Part shown: piece by piece, positions 1-11,175 of the stretch
Position numbering within the stretch: the stretch's first letter is position 1
Layout: the number at the start of each line of letters is the position of its first letter
NCBI GenBank assembly: GCA_030867875.1
Contig: JAOWCC010000936.1
Coordinates: forward strand, 12,904,095 to 12,968,094
Origin: Actinernus sp. WN-2022
Taxonomy: Eukaryota > Cnidaria > Anthozoa > Actiniaria > Actinernidae
Direction of reading: 5' to 3'
DNA: 64,000 nt
The notes under the pieces: generated by a model
What the model was told of the DNA's origin: nothing
What the model saw: the letters and a program-made list of their open reading frames with translations, nothing else
Databases searched by the model: none
Made by a program: the position numbers and the translations under genes

Positions 1-1122
1 AAGAATGCCGTCTCTTCCGGTTTGAATTTGACTCATGTGTATGTTGCTTTTGGAGTTTCAAGGATATGTTGATCCAAAACTACAGACTCTTGGGGTTTTT
101 CATTGACTTGTTAACTTGCAGGCTCTGTAATTTGTTTTGTTTTCTTAGTATAACATAAAGTGTTGAACATGTTCATTTTCTCAAGCATGTCGCGCGTGAC
201 CTCTGTTTCTTCATTCATTAAGTTCTCTACTTTCATCTGTAATATGGGAAACTCAATCTTTGCCCATGCCTTGGCACATAACTATTCCTGTTGTTAAGTA
301 GACGTGGATGATTATAAGTAAAATCCTTCGACAGCTTGTACCGTTTCCGCTAGGTCAATATTCTCGCTGGAACGAAATAACTTGATCTCAATACTCTCTG
401 ATCCAACTTACGGTAAATTTAAATCTCTGACAGTTTTTAAGAGACTCATAATATTGGTCTTGAAGTGCCTTCACCCAAAATAAGATGTTCTCCTCGGATG
501 TTTTAAATGCAGCACAGCGAGCGGATGGCTTATAGATTCCAATATCTATTTCTTCGAATTTTAGCTTTCCGGATCCTGGCCCCTTAATTCACTGGCTTCA
601 GGTCGTCGTACGTGTCGTATATAAAATCACTGGCCATCTGGGTAAAAAACGCGGTCCTTCGGCTCCGACAAAAGCGCCAGTTGAAATATCCTGAGCCTGT
701 TGGAAGGCTTTCGCACGAATGAAGTTAAATAAAACATTAAACTCGCTTACATTTGAGAGATGAGACTCCAAGTTAGAGATAAAGTTGCTCGCGGGTCCTC
801 CGCCATCTTGCTTTACTGTATTCAATTATGCAAATAAATTAACCTGGCGATTGTTGCGTGATCAGCACAGTGCAATCTGATTGGTGTGAATTTGACCTTT
901 AACGCATGCGCAGAAAGCTTGCTGCACAGAATAAAAATAGAAAAAAGAACGGCTTGCATTTTAAGACTCGGTGCTGCCACAGGCAGCCCGAGTAATTAGA
1001 TATGTTGACCAGTAGGTCCCTTAATAATGCTAACAAAAAGTAAATGACTATATGGACGAACTAACTATGCAAAAAACGTATATACATGTGGCCAGAGACG
1101 GCAGAGTCCAACTGGCAACTGC
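1..1122. other. AT-rich DNA without a recognised intact gene
   Basis: No complete gene is visible. The only gene-like signals are on the minus strand near 740-910 and are described separately. The 910-1122 stretch continues as ordinary AT-rich sequence up to the TA dinucleotide that flanks the CACTGC transposon. Confidence 0.5.
743..806 (-). CDS. Possible short first coding exon (weak)
   Basis: On the minus strand an ATG at 806-804 sits in an AAGATGGCGG context, the YY1/Kozak-like start common in animal genes. It is followed by about 19 codons and a splice-donor-like AAT|GTAAGC near 743. About 100 bp upstream on that strand is a GCATGCGCA motif (about 904-912) resembling an NRF-1 site. Together these could be the promoter and first exon of a gene running left out of the window. 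An overlapping 75-residue frame (598-825) in another phase is the alternative. No protein family is recognised. Confidence 0.2.
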
Positions 1123-1137
1123 TACACTGCAAAAAGT

Positions 1138-1700
1138 AAGGCGCTCAAGTTAAGTATAATTTCACTTAATGTAAGTGAATTTCACTCAAACTGAGGTCCG
1201 CAGGGTAAGTAGAGTTTGTCCCTTGACACAAGCAGTAAATAACTTGATCAAAGAACCAGTCCCTTGAATTGAGCAGCTACACTCTACTTAAATTAAGTAC
1301 ATTTTAAAACCTTGAGTTGAGTGGGGAAAAGAAATGGTTACTTCAATTGAGTGCAACAGCTACTTAAATGAAGTACCTTATAAAACCTTGAGTTGAGTGG
1401 GGGAAAGAAAAGGTTACTTGAATTGAGTAGCTACAGAAAACTTAAATCAAGGTAAACATAAAATCACCTTACTGAAATTAAGTACTTCATAAAACCTCAA
1501 TTGCAACTTGAGGGGATAAGATAATTAGTTACTTGATTTGAGTAGGTACAGGATACTTAAATCAAGTAAAGATTACAGTAAACCTACTCAAACTAAGTAC
1601 CTTGCAAGACCTTCATTTGAGGGAATGGAAAATTATACGTTCTTGATTTAAGTAACTACAAAATACTTTAATGAAGGTTTGAATATCATTTATTAGCTTA
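1138..1700. repeat. Left subterminal repeat cluster
   Basis: Variants of CTTGAATTGAGTAGCTAC and CTTAAATCAAG recur every 30-60 bp in both orientations. In CACTA transposons such motifs bind the transposase. The mirror cluster is at about 6190-6590. Confidence 0.55.
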
Positions 1701-3070
1701 CTCAAATTACATGGTTTTGTACATGTACATGTATACTAGTACTATTCTTACCTCAAATAAGTGCAAACATAAACTTGATTTATGAATTATTCCTTTATTC
1801 ATAACTAATGTTCTTCTACAACTCAATGAAGTAAGTCACATTTGCATTATATACATTCTTTAATTACCTCAGTGATGGAGTTGATTCATATAAATATATG
1901 CCATAATTGAGTGCTGGGAATTGAATATTAGTCTTCCATGTTAAATAAATCCCCTCTATTCATGCATTTGTTGACCTCCACCATTACATGTTTTTTTGGA
2001 AACATTTATTTAAGTGGACCCTGACTAATCTTGGGACAATTGCTACCAATATTTGTTTTAGTATGAAAATTTCATCAAGTGGTACTTGTTCTGTGGTTAG
2101 TCAAATAAATAATACTTGAATTTCAAATTCTAAACGCCATACATAATTGAGTTGGTCCCAAAGTATCCACTTGATGAAATTTGCATTTTGGACATCCAAT
2201 GAATTTGAACTAATAAAATTACATGAGATAAATTTGATCAATTTCCAATACATTTGCTGTAATTCTCACCAAGTTTGCCCCATTTTCAAAATGACAGCTT
2301 TTAACAAGAAAAGGAGCACTTACCATTTGCACAAAAAAAATGGTTGGGATGGAACACGGCAAATGGAACGATGAATCTGCTGCAAATGGTACATGTACAC
2401 AATGTTTCGGTCATTTTGGTTGGAATGGAAAACAAGGAATACCTCCAAAGCTATTCCTTCTCTTCCGAAAACTTACAGTGGAATGAACTGTTCCAATTGA
2501 ATTCCCAACCAATCAAATGGTTATTGCTCATGGTCAATTTTTTCTACAATGATGCAAGCACAACTTTTAATTACCAAGCTAGGAATTTAATGTGACCGTC
2601 TTGGCAAGGCTGTAACCTGAAACCTAAGGAATGAATCCTGGCTGTAATTACTCTTGATCTCAGTAAGGTAATGTCACCCTGCAACAGCAAACAATGAAGG
2701 AATGGATAGGTAATCAACTAACTTAAATGGTAATTAGATCATTATTTTTTCATTAATATCGATTCTACATCAACTGGCTATCCTGCGTAGCCAGGCGTTC
2801 TAAGAGGAATGGGGCGAGAGAAGGAAAGAACACCTGCAACAGCCCCATTGTTCGTTGCATAAATACTATCCATCTCAGTTTTGACAACTTGCCAAAACGA
2901 ACCAATCAAAATACTACAAAAACCAGTAAAGGGTCCTTTTTCTTGAAATGTCAAATGATATCAGCCAGGTGGGAATTTAGCCAAAGGATTTGGTCACAAA
3001 GAACAATAGGGCTGTTGCAGGCATTCTTTCCTTCTCTCACGTATACCCCATCCCTCTTAGAGGCTACATC

Positions 3071-4460
3071 AATATTAAAGTGAATAGTTGAATAATAGAA
3101 TATTTCTTGATTTGAGTGCTGTGCCATCTATGAGCTATATAGTTTATATTTCCAATATACTGATGAAGTGATGTCAAACCTGTCATTTCTTTCTCCTTGT
3201 GAATGAAATAGTTTTCTGATTTACACATATTTGGTAAAATCACTGAATAAGTTTCAAAAATAACTAATGTTTGTAAAAGGTCATTTGTCTCAACTAGCAT
3301 GTTTTTGTATAATAAAATGTCTGGGTTTGCATCATGTCTGTGATTAGCATTTTGGAACTAAACCACAGGCTTCCCAGACTCAACGTATATTTCCCGCTTA
3401 TTAGTCTGTTGGGTTACCTGTGGTTTATTGATTAGTTTCATAACGATCTCAGAAGAGTTTATATAATTGCTCGGTGTGAATTCTCTTTTCCGATTCCTAC
3501 GAAGCAAATCTTCAATAATAAATTAAAAGATTAATACTTACTGAAGTTGTGCGAGTGGTTTTTTGGTGATTTGGGGCCTTCTAAAGCAGTTTATTAGGAT
3601 TCGAAATTTTGACCTTGAAAATTATGACCATTAATATATTACTAGGCTTTTAACGAAACTGGCGGTTACTGACTAATTTTAAATTTGGAACTTGCCACAA
3701 TTTCTCACATGGAACTGTCAAAACACTCGGTGAAGACGGGGTCTATCTTGGTCCACTATCTTGGTCCTCTGATTGGCGATATATTTGTTTCCATTCCTCG
3801 AACGGAAGTATAATTTCACGCTTGGGGGTCCCCCCATGAAAAAAGGCGATTTGCATCGTTTTGGGTACGGAAGGGAACATTTTGGATTGCTTTGGTAGGT
3901 CTGGTTCTTACAGATCATTGGAAGGTCGCGCTTTTCGGGTCTTGAGGAGGCCGTTTGGCGGTGATAAATTTGATGGATTTTCCTAAAACTCTGGTCAGAT
4001 GTTGCTTGATAACTATTCCCTCCTGTACCGAAAGCTGAATAGTGAGCGAAGAAGAACAGTATTGATTTTTGGGTGATCTTTGAAGTAAGTCTGTGCTTTG
4101 GCGAGGTCGAGTTGCCTACCTTGTAATTTTTTTAGAGCTGCGGCCAACGGTCAAAATTTGGAATCTTAATAAAGTGCTTTAGAAGGCCCCAAATCACCAA
4201 AAAACCACCTGCACAACTTCATTAAGTATTAATCTTTTATTATTGAAGATTTGTTTTGTAGGAATCGGAAAAGAGAATTCACACCGAGCAATTATATAAA
4301 CTCTTCTGAGTTCATTATGAAACTAATCGATAAACCACAGGTAACCCAACAGACTAATAAGCGGGAAATATACGTTGAGTCTGGGAAGCCTGTGTATAAA
4401 CATGCAACACTCAAATCAAGAAATATTCTACTATTCACTTGACGTACAATCAATATTAAT
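3071..4460. repeat. Large foldback (inverted repeat) nested in the CACTGC element
   Basis: Sequence 3071-3613 reads as the reverse complement of 4149-4460. Shared landmarks are the AATATTTCTTGATTTGAGTG block, the CACAGGCTTCCCAGACTC block and the GGGGCCTTCTAAAGCA block. The left arm has about 240 extra bases (about 3120-3363) absent from the right arm. The spacer of about 535 bp (3614-4148) is not matched and contains only a 66-residue minus-strand frame with no recognised family. This could be a foldback transposon or a MITE with long arms. Confidence 0.7.
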
Positions 4461-4931
4461 GATAACAATTTAAGCTGCATAGGCACTTTAAGCACTTAGT
4501 AAGTTGCTTTATATTGTGCTTCTCTGTCTGACGTACCCTAGTTAGCTTACAAATATTAAAAGCTTTAATTGTTTAAGGATTCAGAAAGTTTACCTACCTC
4601 ACCTAGGGTTGCAAATATATGATGTAAAGCATCCAACCTCCCTTGTCATCTTGTTAGCTTTAATGGGAGATTTGGTTGGGAAACAACTAGACAACTCTAG
4701 TATATTAACACAGCTGCATCTACAAATTAAAATAACAAGCAAAATTTAAGATAAAAGAAGGCCAATACATCATCTAGAAAATTATAGTGAACATATTTAG
4801 GTGTTGCAGTGGTTCTAATGGTCTTTGAGACAATTATATTTACCAGCGCCGGTTGTTCAAAGGGTGGATAACTTGATCCACCTCCCTGCTTGAAGAGCCC
4901 CCCCCCCCAAAAAAAAACCCAGGGTGATTAA

Positions 4932-5198
4932 AGGTGAAGTAATACGGGCAACATTTCTTGCAACTTGTCGCGCAACAATGTTGCGTTGCGAGTTGCAGCG
5001 AGATGTTGCTCGTATTATTTACCACCCGCGCGTGCAACTTGCGACGCAACAAATTTCCGTGTTGCAAGTTGCAGCAACATGTTGCAGAAAGTAGAAGTCC
5101 TGGCCGCGTGTGGTAATACGAGCAACACTCGCTGCAACTCGCAACGCAACATTGTTGCGCGACAAGTTGCAAGAAATGTTGCCTGTATTACTTCACCT
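4932..5198. mobile_element. 267-bp MITE with TTAA target site and GTTGC-rich arms
   Basis: TTAA occurs at 4928-4931 and 5199-5202. Between them lie near-perfect inverted arms of about 90 bp starting AGGTGAAGTAATAC, rich in TTGCAAC/GTTGCG motifs. TTAA duplications are made by piggyBac and Kolobok transposases. The cysteine-rich open frames here on both strands are only translations of the arms. Confidence 0.75.
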
Positions 5199-5403
5199 TT
5201 AATGCCTTCAAGCAACACAAGCTTTAGGTTTCTTCCCTCCATATTTGAGGCTTAGATAGAGCAGTATTATTAGTCACTCTGTACCAAAGTAAACATTTAC
5301 ACAAAGCCTTACAGCTCTTAAATCAAATGTTAAGTCAAAATATTTCATTGTTTAATCTTATTAAATAAAACAACAAACTTGTCGACTGTCGCATAAATCG
5401 ATT

Positions 5404-5884
5404 TCACTCACCAGTTCCGCCAGTAAAAACGTACAGAGTTCGCATCTTTCTTGTACTTCTAGGACTGCAAATTGTAGTTGGATGTCTTACAAGGACATAA
5501 GCATCAATGTTCTGCCGCAAATCTTTTTTTCTAAAAAGAAAAAAAGAAGAACTTGTGGTACGCGGAAAAAACCAAGGCCGAGCGATAAAAAACTGGGAAA
5601 GCATGATTTATCATATGCACACACAAAATTACTTTTCAAATACTTGCTCAACTTGGTTGAAATACCCTCTTCGACGAGATGTTGGCAAAGATCACTTGAT
5701 GTTGAATTCAACTTCGAGCCAAGAAGAAACCGAACCGATCAGCGCAAAGAGGGGAAGATCTAAGAAAACGGCCGGGCGGCCGGGAACTAGGATTCAAATT
5801 TTTCAGCCAATCACAGCCGTCGTTCCAGGTTTTGCGCGCGTTGTTGGGGAACGCATGGGAATTCTGATATACATTGTAGGTTGA
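5404..5884. other. Open frames inside the CACTGC element, unrecognised
   Basis: A plus-strand frame (5507-5884, 125 residues, lysine/arginine-rich) and a minus-strand frame (5404-5604) overlap. The minus frame ends at a good splice-donor-like sequence (ACTG|GTGAGT, about 5406-5415), so it could be one exon of a gene of the transposon. I recognise no family in either. Confidence 0.2.
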
Positions 5885-6189
5885 AACGGGAATAAGCCGA
5901 AATTATCGGCCTCCAAGTCAAGAGCTAGTCTCAAAAGTACGTTCTCTAGAAATTCAATCGCAAGGAGATGTGCTCTTGTGTAATTTCGGCAGTCTGTTTG
6001 AAGGTTTGAAGGTTACTGACGCACTTAATGTTGACCTGCTTTCAAGGCCTTTAGAACCGGTTTAGAACTATACACGCTATCTGAGTATCTCGGCTGTTAT
6101 CTTGACAAGGTGAAAAGTTTATGGTATATACGTATTAGTTGACGGTTACAAATGCAATACATCGATTGATATGCATCCTCCTTGACATA

Positions 6190-6590
6190 AATTCAGTACT
6201 TCCATTTTTATAACTCGAGTAGATGATTTTCGGCATAAACCGTACTAGTACTAGATTGAAGTTTGTTTCCCTTGAAACTTTAGCAAAGAACAACATGTTA
6301 AGGCCAAAGGGCACTGAAGTAACAAATTCTTAATTGGAGTTTAGATATACTGACTACTTCTTAAACTGAGTGGATGACTTTTTCCAGCCACTCTATTCAA
6401 GTTTCTTTGCCTTGAAACGAGTATGACGTGGTATGAACTACTTCAATTAAGTATCTTCGTATTCCACCTAGCTCAATCAAGTACCAAGGACACTTAAATC
6501 AAGGGATGTGTACTTCACTTGAGGGAAAATTCTTAACTTGAGTTGAAATAAATGTACTACTACTTAACTTGAGTAGCTTACTTTTTGCAG
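6190..6590. repeat. Right subterminal repeat cluster
   Basis: The same ACTTGA / CTCAAT / TTAAGTA motifs as at the left end, in mixed orientation, up to the terminal inverted repeat. Confidence 0.5.
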
Positions 6591-6594
6591 TGTA

Positions 6595-7098
6595 CAAACC
6601 GCTCTCTCACCTTGCTTGACGAGCAGAGGAGTGAAAACATAAAGTCTCATTACAACTTAAATACACGGCGACTCGAATTAACCATCTAGTTACAAGCTTA
6701 GGACATTGCGTTGTGTTTGGGTATATTTCTCAGTTAACAAGGAGTGAGTCCGACGTTTCTATAACACTAAGCGAGTAAATAATGATTAGAATAACACAAA
6801 ATCGTAGTGAACCTCGTGTCTCAGCTCTACCCAGAAATCTTCGTGTGCACCGATATATTAATCATATGATAATTTCCAGCCCATACTTCCAGTAAGCTAC
6901 TAAATAGACAAAATAACAATGTCAGGGACAATGGCCACATGCATATAAACTTAATATACATTTGACTACAATAAGTATCTCAAGGATCAAGTAAAAATCA
7001 CTTTCAATTAATCAAACATTTTAGAACAAAATTCAGCATGATCTTTCTATCAGAACCTGTTGTTCTAAGATGTTTTCAAATGGAATTGTAGGCTAGAT
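6595..7098. other. Intergenic AT-rich DNA
   Basis: No gene, repeat or structured element was recognised between the CACTGC element and the next MITE. Confidence 0.5.
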
Positions 7099-7318
7099 TG
7101 CAGAATAACCCCCCCCCCCCCCCCACTGAAGTACATAGGTGATGATGCCAACATTGATGCGTTGACATCATACATGTTGCTTCGTTCTACTACTGTGAAC
7201 AGAGAGACTCGTTAACACTCAGACATATCTCTCTAGAGAGAACCATATATGGACTAATGCATTGACATGTTGGTGTCTCCATCTAACATACTTGAGTGGG
7301 GGGAGGGGGTTTTCTGCA
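7099..7318. mobile_element. 220-bp MITE, TGCAGAATA family (copy 1)
   Basis: The left end TGCAGAATAACCCCC is inverted at the right end (GGGGGTTTTCTGCA). AT flanks both ends, suggesting a 2-bp duplication. The left arm includes a run of C and the right arm a G-rich tract. A second element with the same terminus and almost the same length is at 15601-15819. Confidence 0.6.
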
Positions 7319-7897
7319 ATTGTTCTGATTTGTAACCTAAACTTTTATTTGAATTTGAAAAGTGTATGGCCCACTTTAATGCCAACAATTTGAATTTGTA
7401 AACCAGCCATTGGCCTTGGTGAATCCATATATTTTCGGGATGGCATTTTGCTTCTCACTTCTGTGGCCCCGGGTTGGATTTTTAATTGCGGCGAGTTTGT
7501 TGGTATTTTGCCTTTGCTCCAATTTTTTTTGGGGATTCTCCATTTTTCCTCCCTCCATAAAAACCAACATGCTAAATTCCAATTCGATCTACAGATATGA
7601 TTTAGCCGGGTCCTGACTTTAATAGATCATCCCCGTGGTTGTTCCAGGTCCTGGTACAAATTCAAGGTTATTTTTATCTGTCAACATGCACCTCTGTCGT
7701 TTTTCGCATGGTCTGTTTTTTTTGGATGAACAGGTAAACGTTGAAGACTGCATTTGTGTAGACTGGACTCCTTTGAGAACTTCAGTTGGCCAGCATTCAT
7801 TAAAAATATTCTTGGCTTCACGTTCAGTCCTGATTTATAATAGCTACATATACAGACTGTATATACATGTAATCTGTATATTGAGGCTTAATATTGC
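7319..7897. other. Intergenic DNA with two short open frames
   Basis: Plus-strand frames of 68 and 88 codons (7410-7616, 7635-7901) show no recognisable domain and no coding-like structure. I see nothing else here. Confidence 0.4.
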
Positions 7898-7901
7898 ATA
7901 A

Positions 7902-8863
7902 GGGCAATTCCACGTTGAGGACATTACATTCATGGACCAAAAATCAGATTACAAATGCTTCCCAAACTTAAGTTAAAATAGCTGTGCTGCTTAAATTTAT
8001 ACACAGCACACCTTAGGTGGGCCACTCTATTTTCAATTAAAAAATATATAAATCCCTATCATTACTCTTTTTTTAATTAATATCTAAATGTCAGTTGCGG
8101 ACATTACACCAAAAACAACCACTTATTTGAGTCAACTTTTTAAATTCTTAATTCCTGTGAGTTGTGAGGAGTTCCAAGAAAACAAATGGACTTTCTGAAC
8201 TTGCTAATAACCAGAGTTCCCAACTATAATGATAAAGTTCAACAAAGCTCACTGTAGTAGTTTTTATTTGCTTTAAATATGCGTTGCGGACATTACACAA
8301 AAATCGTTGCGGACATTACATTTTGGGAATGTGCTTAGAATCAGATTGTTTTGTAGTCTGGAGTTAAGGGGCAATATTTATACATAGCACACCTTGGGTG
8401 GGCCTCTATTTTCAAAAAAAAAAAATCCTCTCATTACCATTTAAAAATTTATATCTAAATGTTTGTTGCGGACATTACAGCAAAAAAAAAAACAGGTTTT
8501 AGTCAACTTTTTAAATTCTTAATTCCTATGAGTTGTGAGGAGTTCCAAGAAAACAAATGGACTTTCTAAACTTGCTAATAACCAGAGTTCCCAACTATAA
8601 TGATAAAGTTCAACAAAGCTCACTGTAGTAGTTTTTATTTGCTTTAAATATGCGTTGCGGACATTACACAAAAATTTGTTGCGGACATTACATTTTGGGA
8701 ATGTGCTTAAACAAGGCCCTCACGGAGCGGGTGTGGCCAACATTCACAATATCTCACTTGTATCTGATAAACCAAGATGTCTGCTCTTAACTAAAATAAA
8801 GTTTGCTAAAAAAATATAGATTTGAAAATTTTCATTTTCATCATGTCTCGTGTGGAATTGCCC
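7902..8863. mobile_element. Transposon-like element with GGGCAATTCCAC ends and ATAA duplication
   Basis: The left terminus GGGCAATTCCACG is inverted at the right (GTGGAATTGCCC). ATAA flanks both ends (7898-7901 and 8864-8867), consistent with a 4-bp target duplication. The interior is an imperfect duplication with a period of about 371 bp. It carries GTTGCGGACATTACA at 8094, 8283, 8306, 8465, 8654 and 8678, and a one-mismatch copy at 7914. No open frame is evident, so it is non-autonomous; the superfamily is not determined. Confidence 0.6.
7990..8703. repeat. Two-copy direct repeat, period ~371 bp
   Basis: The blocks beginning ACACCTTAGGTGGGCC and ACACCTTGGGTGGGCC each run through the same AAAGTTCAACAAAGCTCACT stretch to a pair of GTTGCGGACATTACA motifs. 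The copies are separated by a short unmatched segment near 8330-8370. Confidence 0.7.
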
Positions 8864-9115
8864 ATAATTGTTAACATTTGTCTATCAGTTGTTTGCCAGT
8901 AATTATTTATTTAGAAAAAGTGTTTATCTTCAGGTCATTTCATGACTAAGATACCAGTGTAATCTTTAAATTAAAGGGACACCCGAGTACAAAACACTTA
9001 TGGTCTCAAAATAATATTTAGACTGCCCTGAACACTGAAATCGCAATAGAAATTATTTATGTTGCAATGCAAGCGTGTAGGAATTGTTTAAAGTTCACGC
9101 CGTGACGTCAGTTAG

Positions 9116-9412
9116 TTGTCGAGATCTGGGTGGCTGCTAAGCAATTCCTCAGTTCTCAATATTACTGTTGTCCCTGCAGAGCAGTTGGATGCACAAGTGA
9201 ATCTAAGAAGAAAAATCCTGAAATTTCATTTCATTAATTACCGAGGACAAAGAGAGGAAACGTTAGGAGACTGGCTGAGTGCCATTGGACGAACTGAACT
9301 GAAACTCCCAAAGGGACAAATATTTTGTGTTCTTTGCACTTCGAACCATCCTGTTTCGACGAGAGCTTTAGTCTGCAGGCAAAGTTGGGACACAAGGAAA
9401 AACAACAGTTGA
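9116..9412 (+). pseudogene. THAP-domain remnant of the Kolobok-like element
   Basis: In one frame the block WLSAIGRTELKLPKGQIF reads through. The flanking THAP signatures, a CRAVGCTSESKKK start and an LCSLHFEPSCFD end, are in other frames, so the domain is split by frameshifts. The C2CH order (Cys...Cys, then Cys...His in CSLHF) is that of THAP zinc fingers, which bind transposon ends. It cannot make a functional domain as it stands. Confidence 0.55.
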
Positions 9413-9712
9413 GGCCCGATGTAGTCCCAACTATCTTTGCCCATAAGTCACAACCGAAAAATAGAGAGAGCAGCGAGAGACCACAGGAAACCTAAGCTCT
9501 GTTTTTCTTTTAAATTATAAGGGTTTGTATGAGATTTTTAACGAGTATTTTGTTGTATCTGTTAGGCCAGAAATACTGAAATAGAATCAATGAAAACTCC
9601 CCTGAAGTCTTTATCTGTTCTTCATTGGGCTCTGTATGCAATTTCAGCGAAGTCTGTTGAAATTTTACCCTTCGACCTCTCCAACTAAGAAAGAAGGCCT
9701 TTCCAATGTTAC

Positions 9713-10002
9713 ATGCCTGATGAAGAAATTAGAGTATTTTTCCTGTCGTTACCAGAGACTAATCCTGATATAGACACCCCATGGAGCTTTTTGAGGGGAA
9801 TTCAAGTAATCAAGGATCAGGTAAAGAAGTTTCAAGATCCTACATTTGAGCCGAGTTCACAAGAAAGCCAATTCACATCCCAGTAATCATGTTTTCAGCC
9901 TTTGCAAGATCAGGAAACATTTCTGGTTTATGAAGGTCTTTTTGAACTTTTAAAATTGTGCCCTAAGTGTGGTGGTATACTGTGTTACCTGAAAGTGTAA
10001 AG
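9713..10002 (+). pseudogene. Transposase-associated fragment with CPKCG motif
   Basis: An open stretch of 57 codons from 9713 (starting MPDEEIRVFFLSLPE) meets one TAA at 9884. It continues in the same frame through FLVYEGLFELLKLCPKCGG to a stop near 10000. The CxxC with following cysteine looks like half of a zinc ribbon found in THAP/Kolobok-type proteins of aquatic invertebrates; the match is from memory of family style only. The in-frame stop and missing catalytic region mark it as broken. Confidence 0.45.
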
Positions 10003-10032
10003 AGAAAATCGCAAGAGGGATCCCAGTTAGCT

Positions 10033-10188
10033 ATAGAGGTTTTGCACCACCACGTGATGGCAGCCATGTTGGTGGCCAGAACAATAGAATTTTATTCCTT
10101 TGAGATTTAATTTTTCACATGATTGAACAAATCTCATTGTTCTGGCCACCAACATGGCTGCCATCACGTGGTGGTGCAAAACCTCTAT
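10033..10188. repeat. Perfect 53-bp inverted repeat
   Basis: Arms 10033-10085 and 10136-10188 are exact reverse complements around a 50-bp AT-rich spacer. They contain CACCACGTGATGGCAGCCAT, with an E-box-like CACGTG. No target duplication was found. Confidence 0.85.
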
Positions 10189-10296
10189 TGAAGTGAGCTG
10201 CTTCAATTTGCCTTATTGGGAACCAAATCAATATGCAAATTCTGAAACAAAGTTTCAATAAAGGGCTGTCACAGTGTGACTTGTGGCGGTTGTCTG

Positions 10297-10411
10297 TTCC
10301 CACCTTTGTTGAATGAAATTTATCTCAACACCTCATTGAGATAAACGGATTAGTGATTATCGCGATACTTGAATAAATGGCCACGCTCGTGGCAAATTAA
10401 TCCCAAGCTGG
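10297..10411. repeat. Direct repeat copy 1 (~115 bp)
   Basis: It begins GTTCCCACCTTTGTTGAATG and ends near AATTAATCCCAAGCTG. It is repeated almost identically at 11059-11175, where it has two extra bases. The pair brackets about 650 bp containing the 83-bp palindrome. Confidence 0.8.
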
Positions 10412-10534
10412 GTGGTTTCGCGTAGTTGATGTCTTCATTCACCAAACTGAGCTTGACGCTGGCATACAAACCACATTTCACATATCGAGGCTGTGATTAC
10501 ACAGTAGCTTTTCTGGGCGCAACATAAAACCACC

Positions 10535-10777
10535 AATAGGAGATATTGTAGTTGAGTCTACGAATAGCAGTTTCAGCGGTATTGACCCGAACGCCTCACT
10601 TCAATGTAATGAAGCGCCATTGAAACCATCATTCTTACACGGCACCAACACCCTCCTAAACAAGCACAACTAATTTAGATACACAGTTTGAATAGCGCTT
10701 CATTACATTGAAGTGAGGCATTTGGGTCAATACCGCTGAAACTGCTATTCGTAGACTCAACTACAATATCTCCTATT
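10535..10777. mobile_element. 243-bp palindromic MITE-like element
   Basis: Arms 10535-10617 and 10695-10777 are inverted with only two mismatches (at the GACCCGAACG / GACCCAAATG step). The spacer is 77 bp. It has the architecture of a MITE or an inverted-repeat hairpin. Confidence 0.75.
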
Positions 10778-11058
10778 ATGAGGCACGAATAATTAGTATT
10801 TATGTTGAGACAAGAAAAGGTCATTCATAAAACTGGGCTGGTTCAATGACAATAGGATACTGTTTCAGAGTATTAGATTCCTATCTGGGTTATAAATAGG
10901 CAGATCTCTCAGTAGAAGTCCTCTCCTAACTGCTAGCCGTCATAGCGTGAACATCTCAGCATTTCTAAAGTTAAAATCCCTCCCCCAGCCCTGTCTTACC
11001 TCCTTAAGAGTGACCTTCTCTTTATCTCAATGTTTGTTCGGTTGTATGATGGTTGTAT

Positions 11059-11175
11059 GTTCCCACCTTTGTTGAATGACATTTATCTCTCAACACCTCA
11101 TTGAGATAAACGGATTAGTGATTATCGCGATACTTGAATAAATGGCCATGCTCGTGGCAAATTAATCCCAAGTTG
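11059..11175. repeat. Direct repeat copy 2 (~117 bp)
   Basis: Partner of 10297-10411, with a 2-bp insertion (CTCTCAACACC) and a few substitutions. Confidence 0.8.

Larger units (their letters stand above)
1125..6592. mobile_element. DNA transposon with CACTGC termini, EnSpm/CACTA-like
   Basis: The left end reads CACTGCAAAAAGTAAG and the right end is its exact reverse complement, continuing with a looser match (CTCAAGTTAAGTA). A TA dinucleotide flanks both sides (1123-1124 and 6593-6594). About 700 bp inside the left end and 400 bp inside the right end are packed with short repeats of the ACTTGA / CTCAA / TTAAGTA type in both orientations. Short CACTG termini with dense subterminal repeats are the hallmark of CACTA elements, although those usually give 2-3 bp target duplications. 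No intact transposase was found. The interior is interrupted by a foldback (3071-4460) and a TTAA MITE (4932-5198). Confidence 0.65.

Noticed and set aside
4840..5255. Cysteine-rich 75-110 residue frames
   Set aside because: They are translations of the GTTGC-rich arms of the TTAA MITE on both strands, not a cysteine-rich peptide gene.
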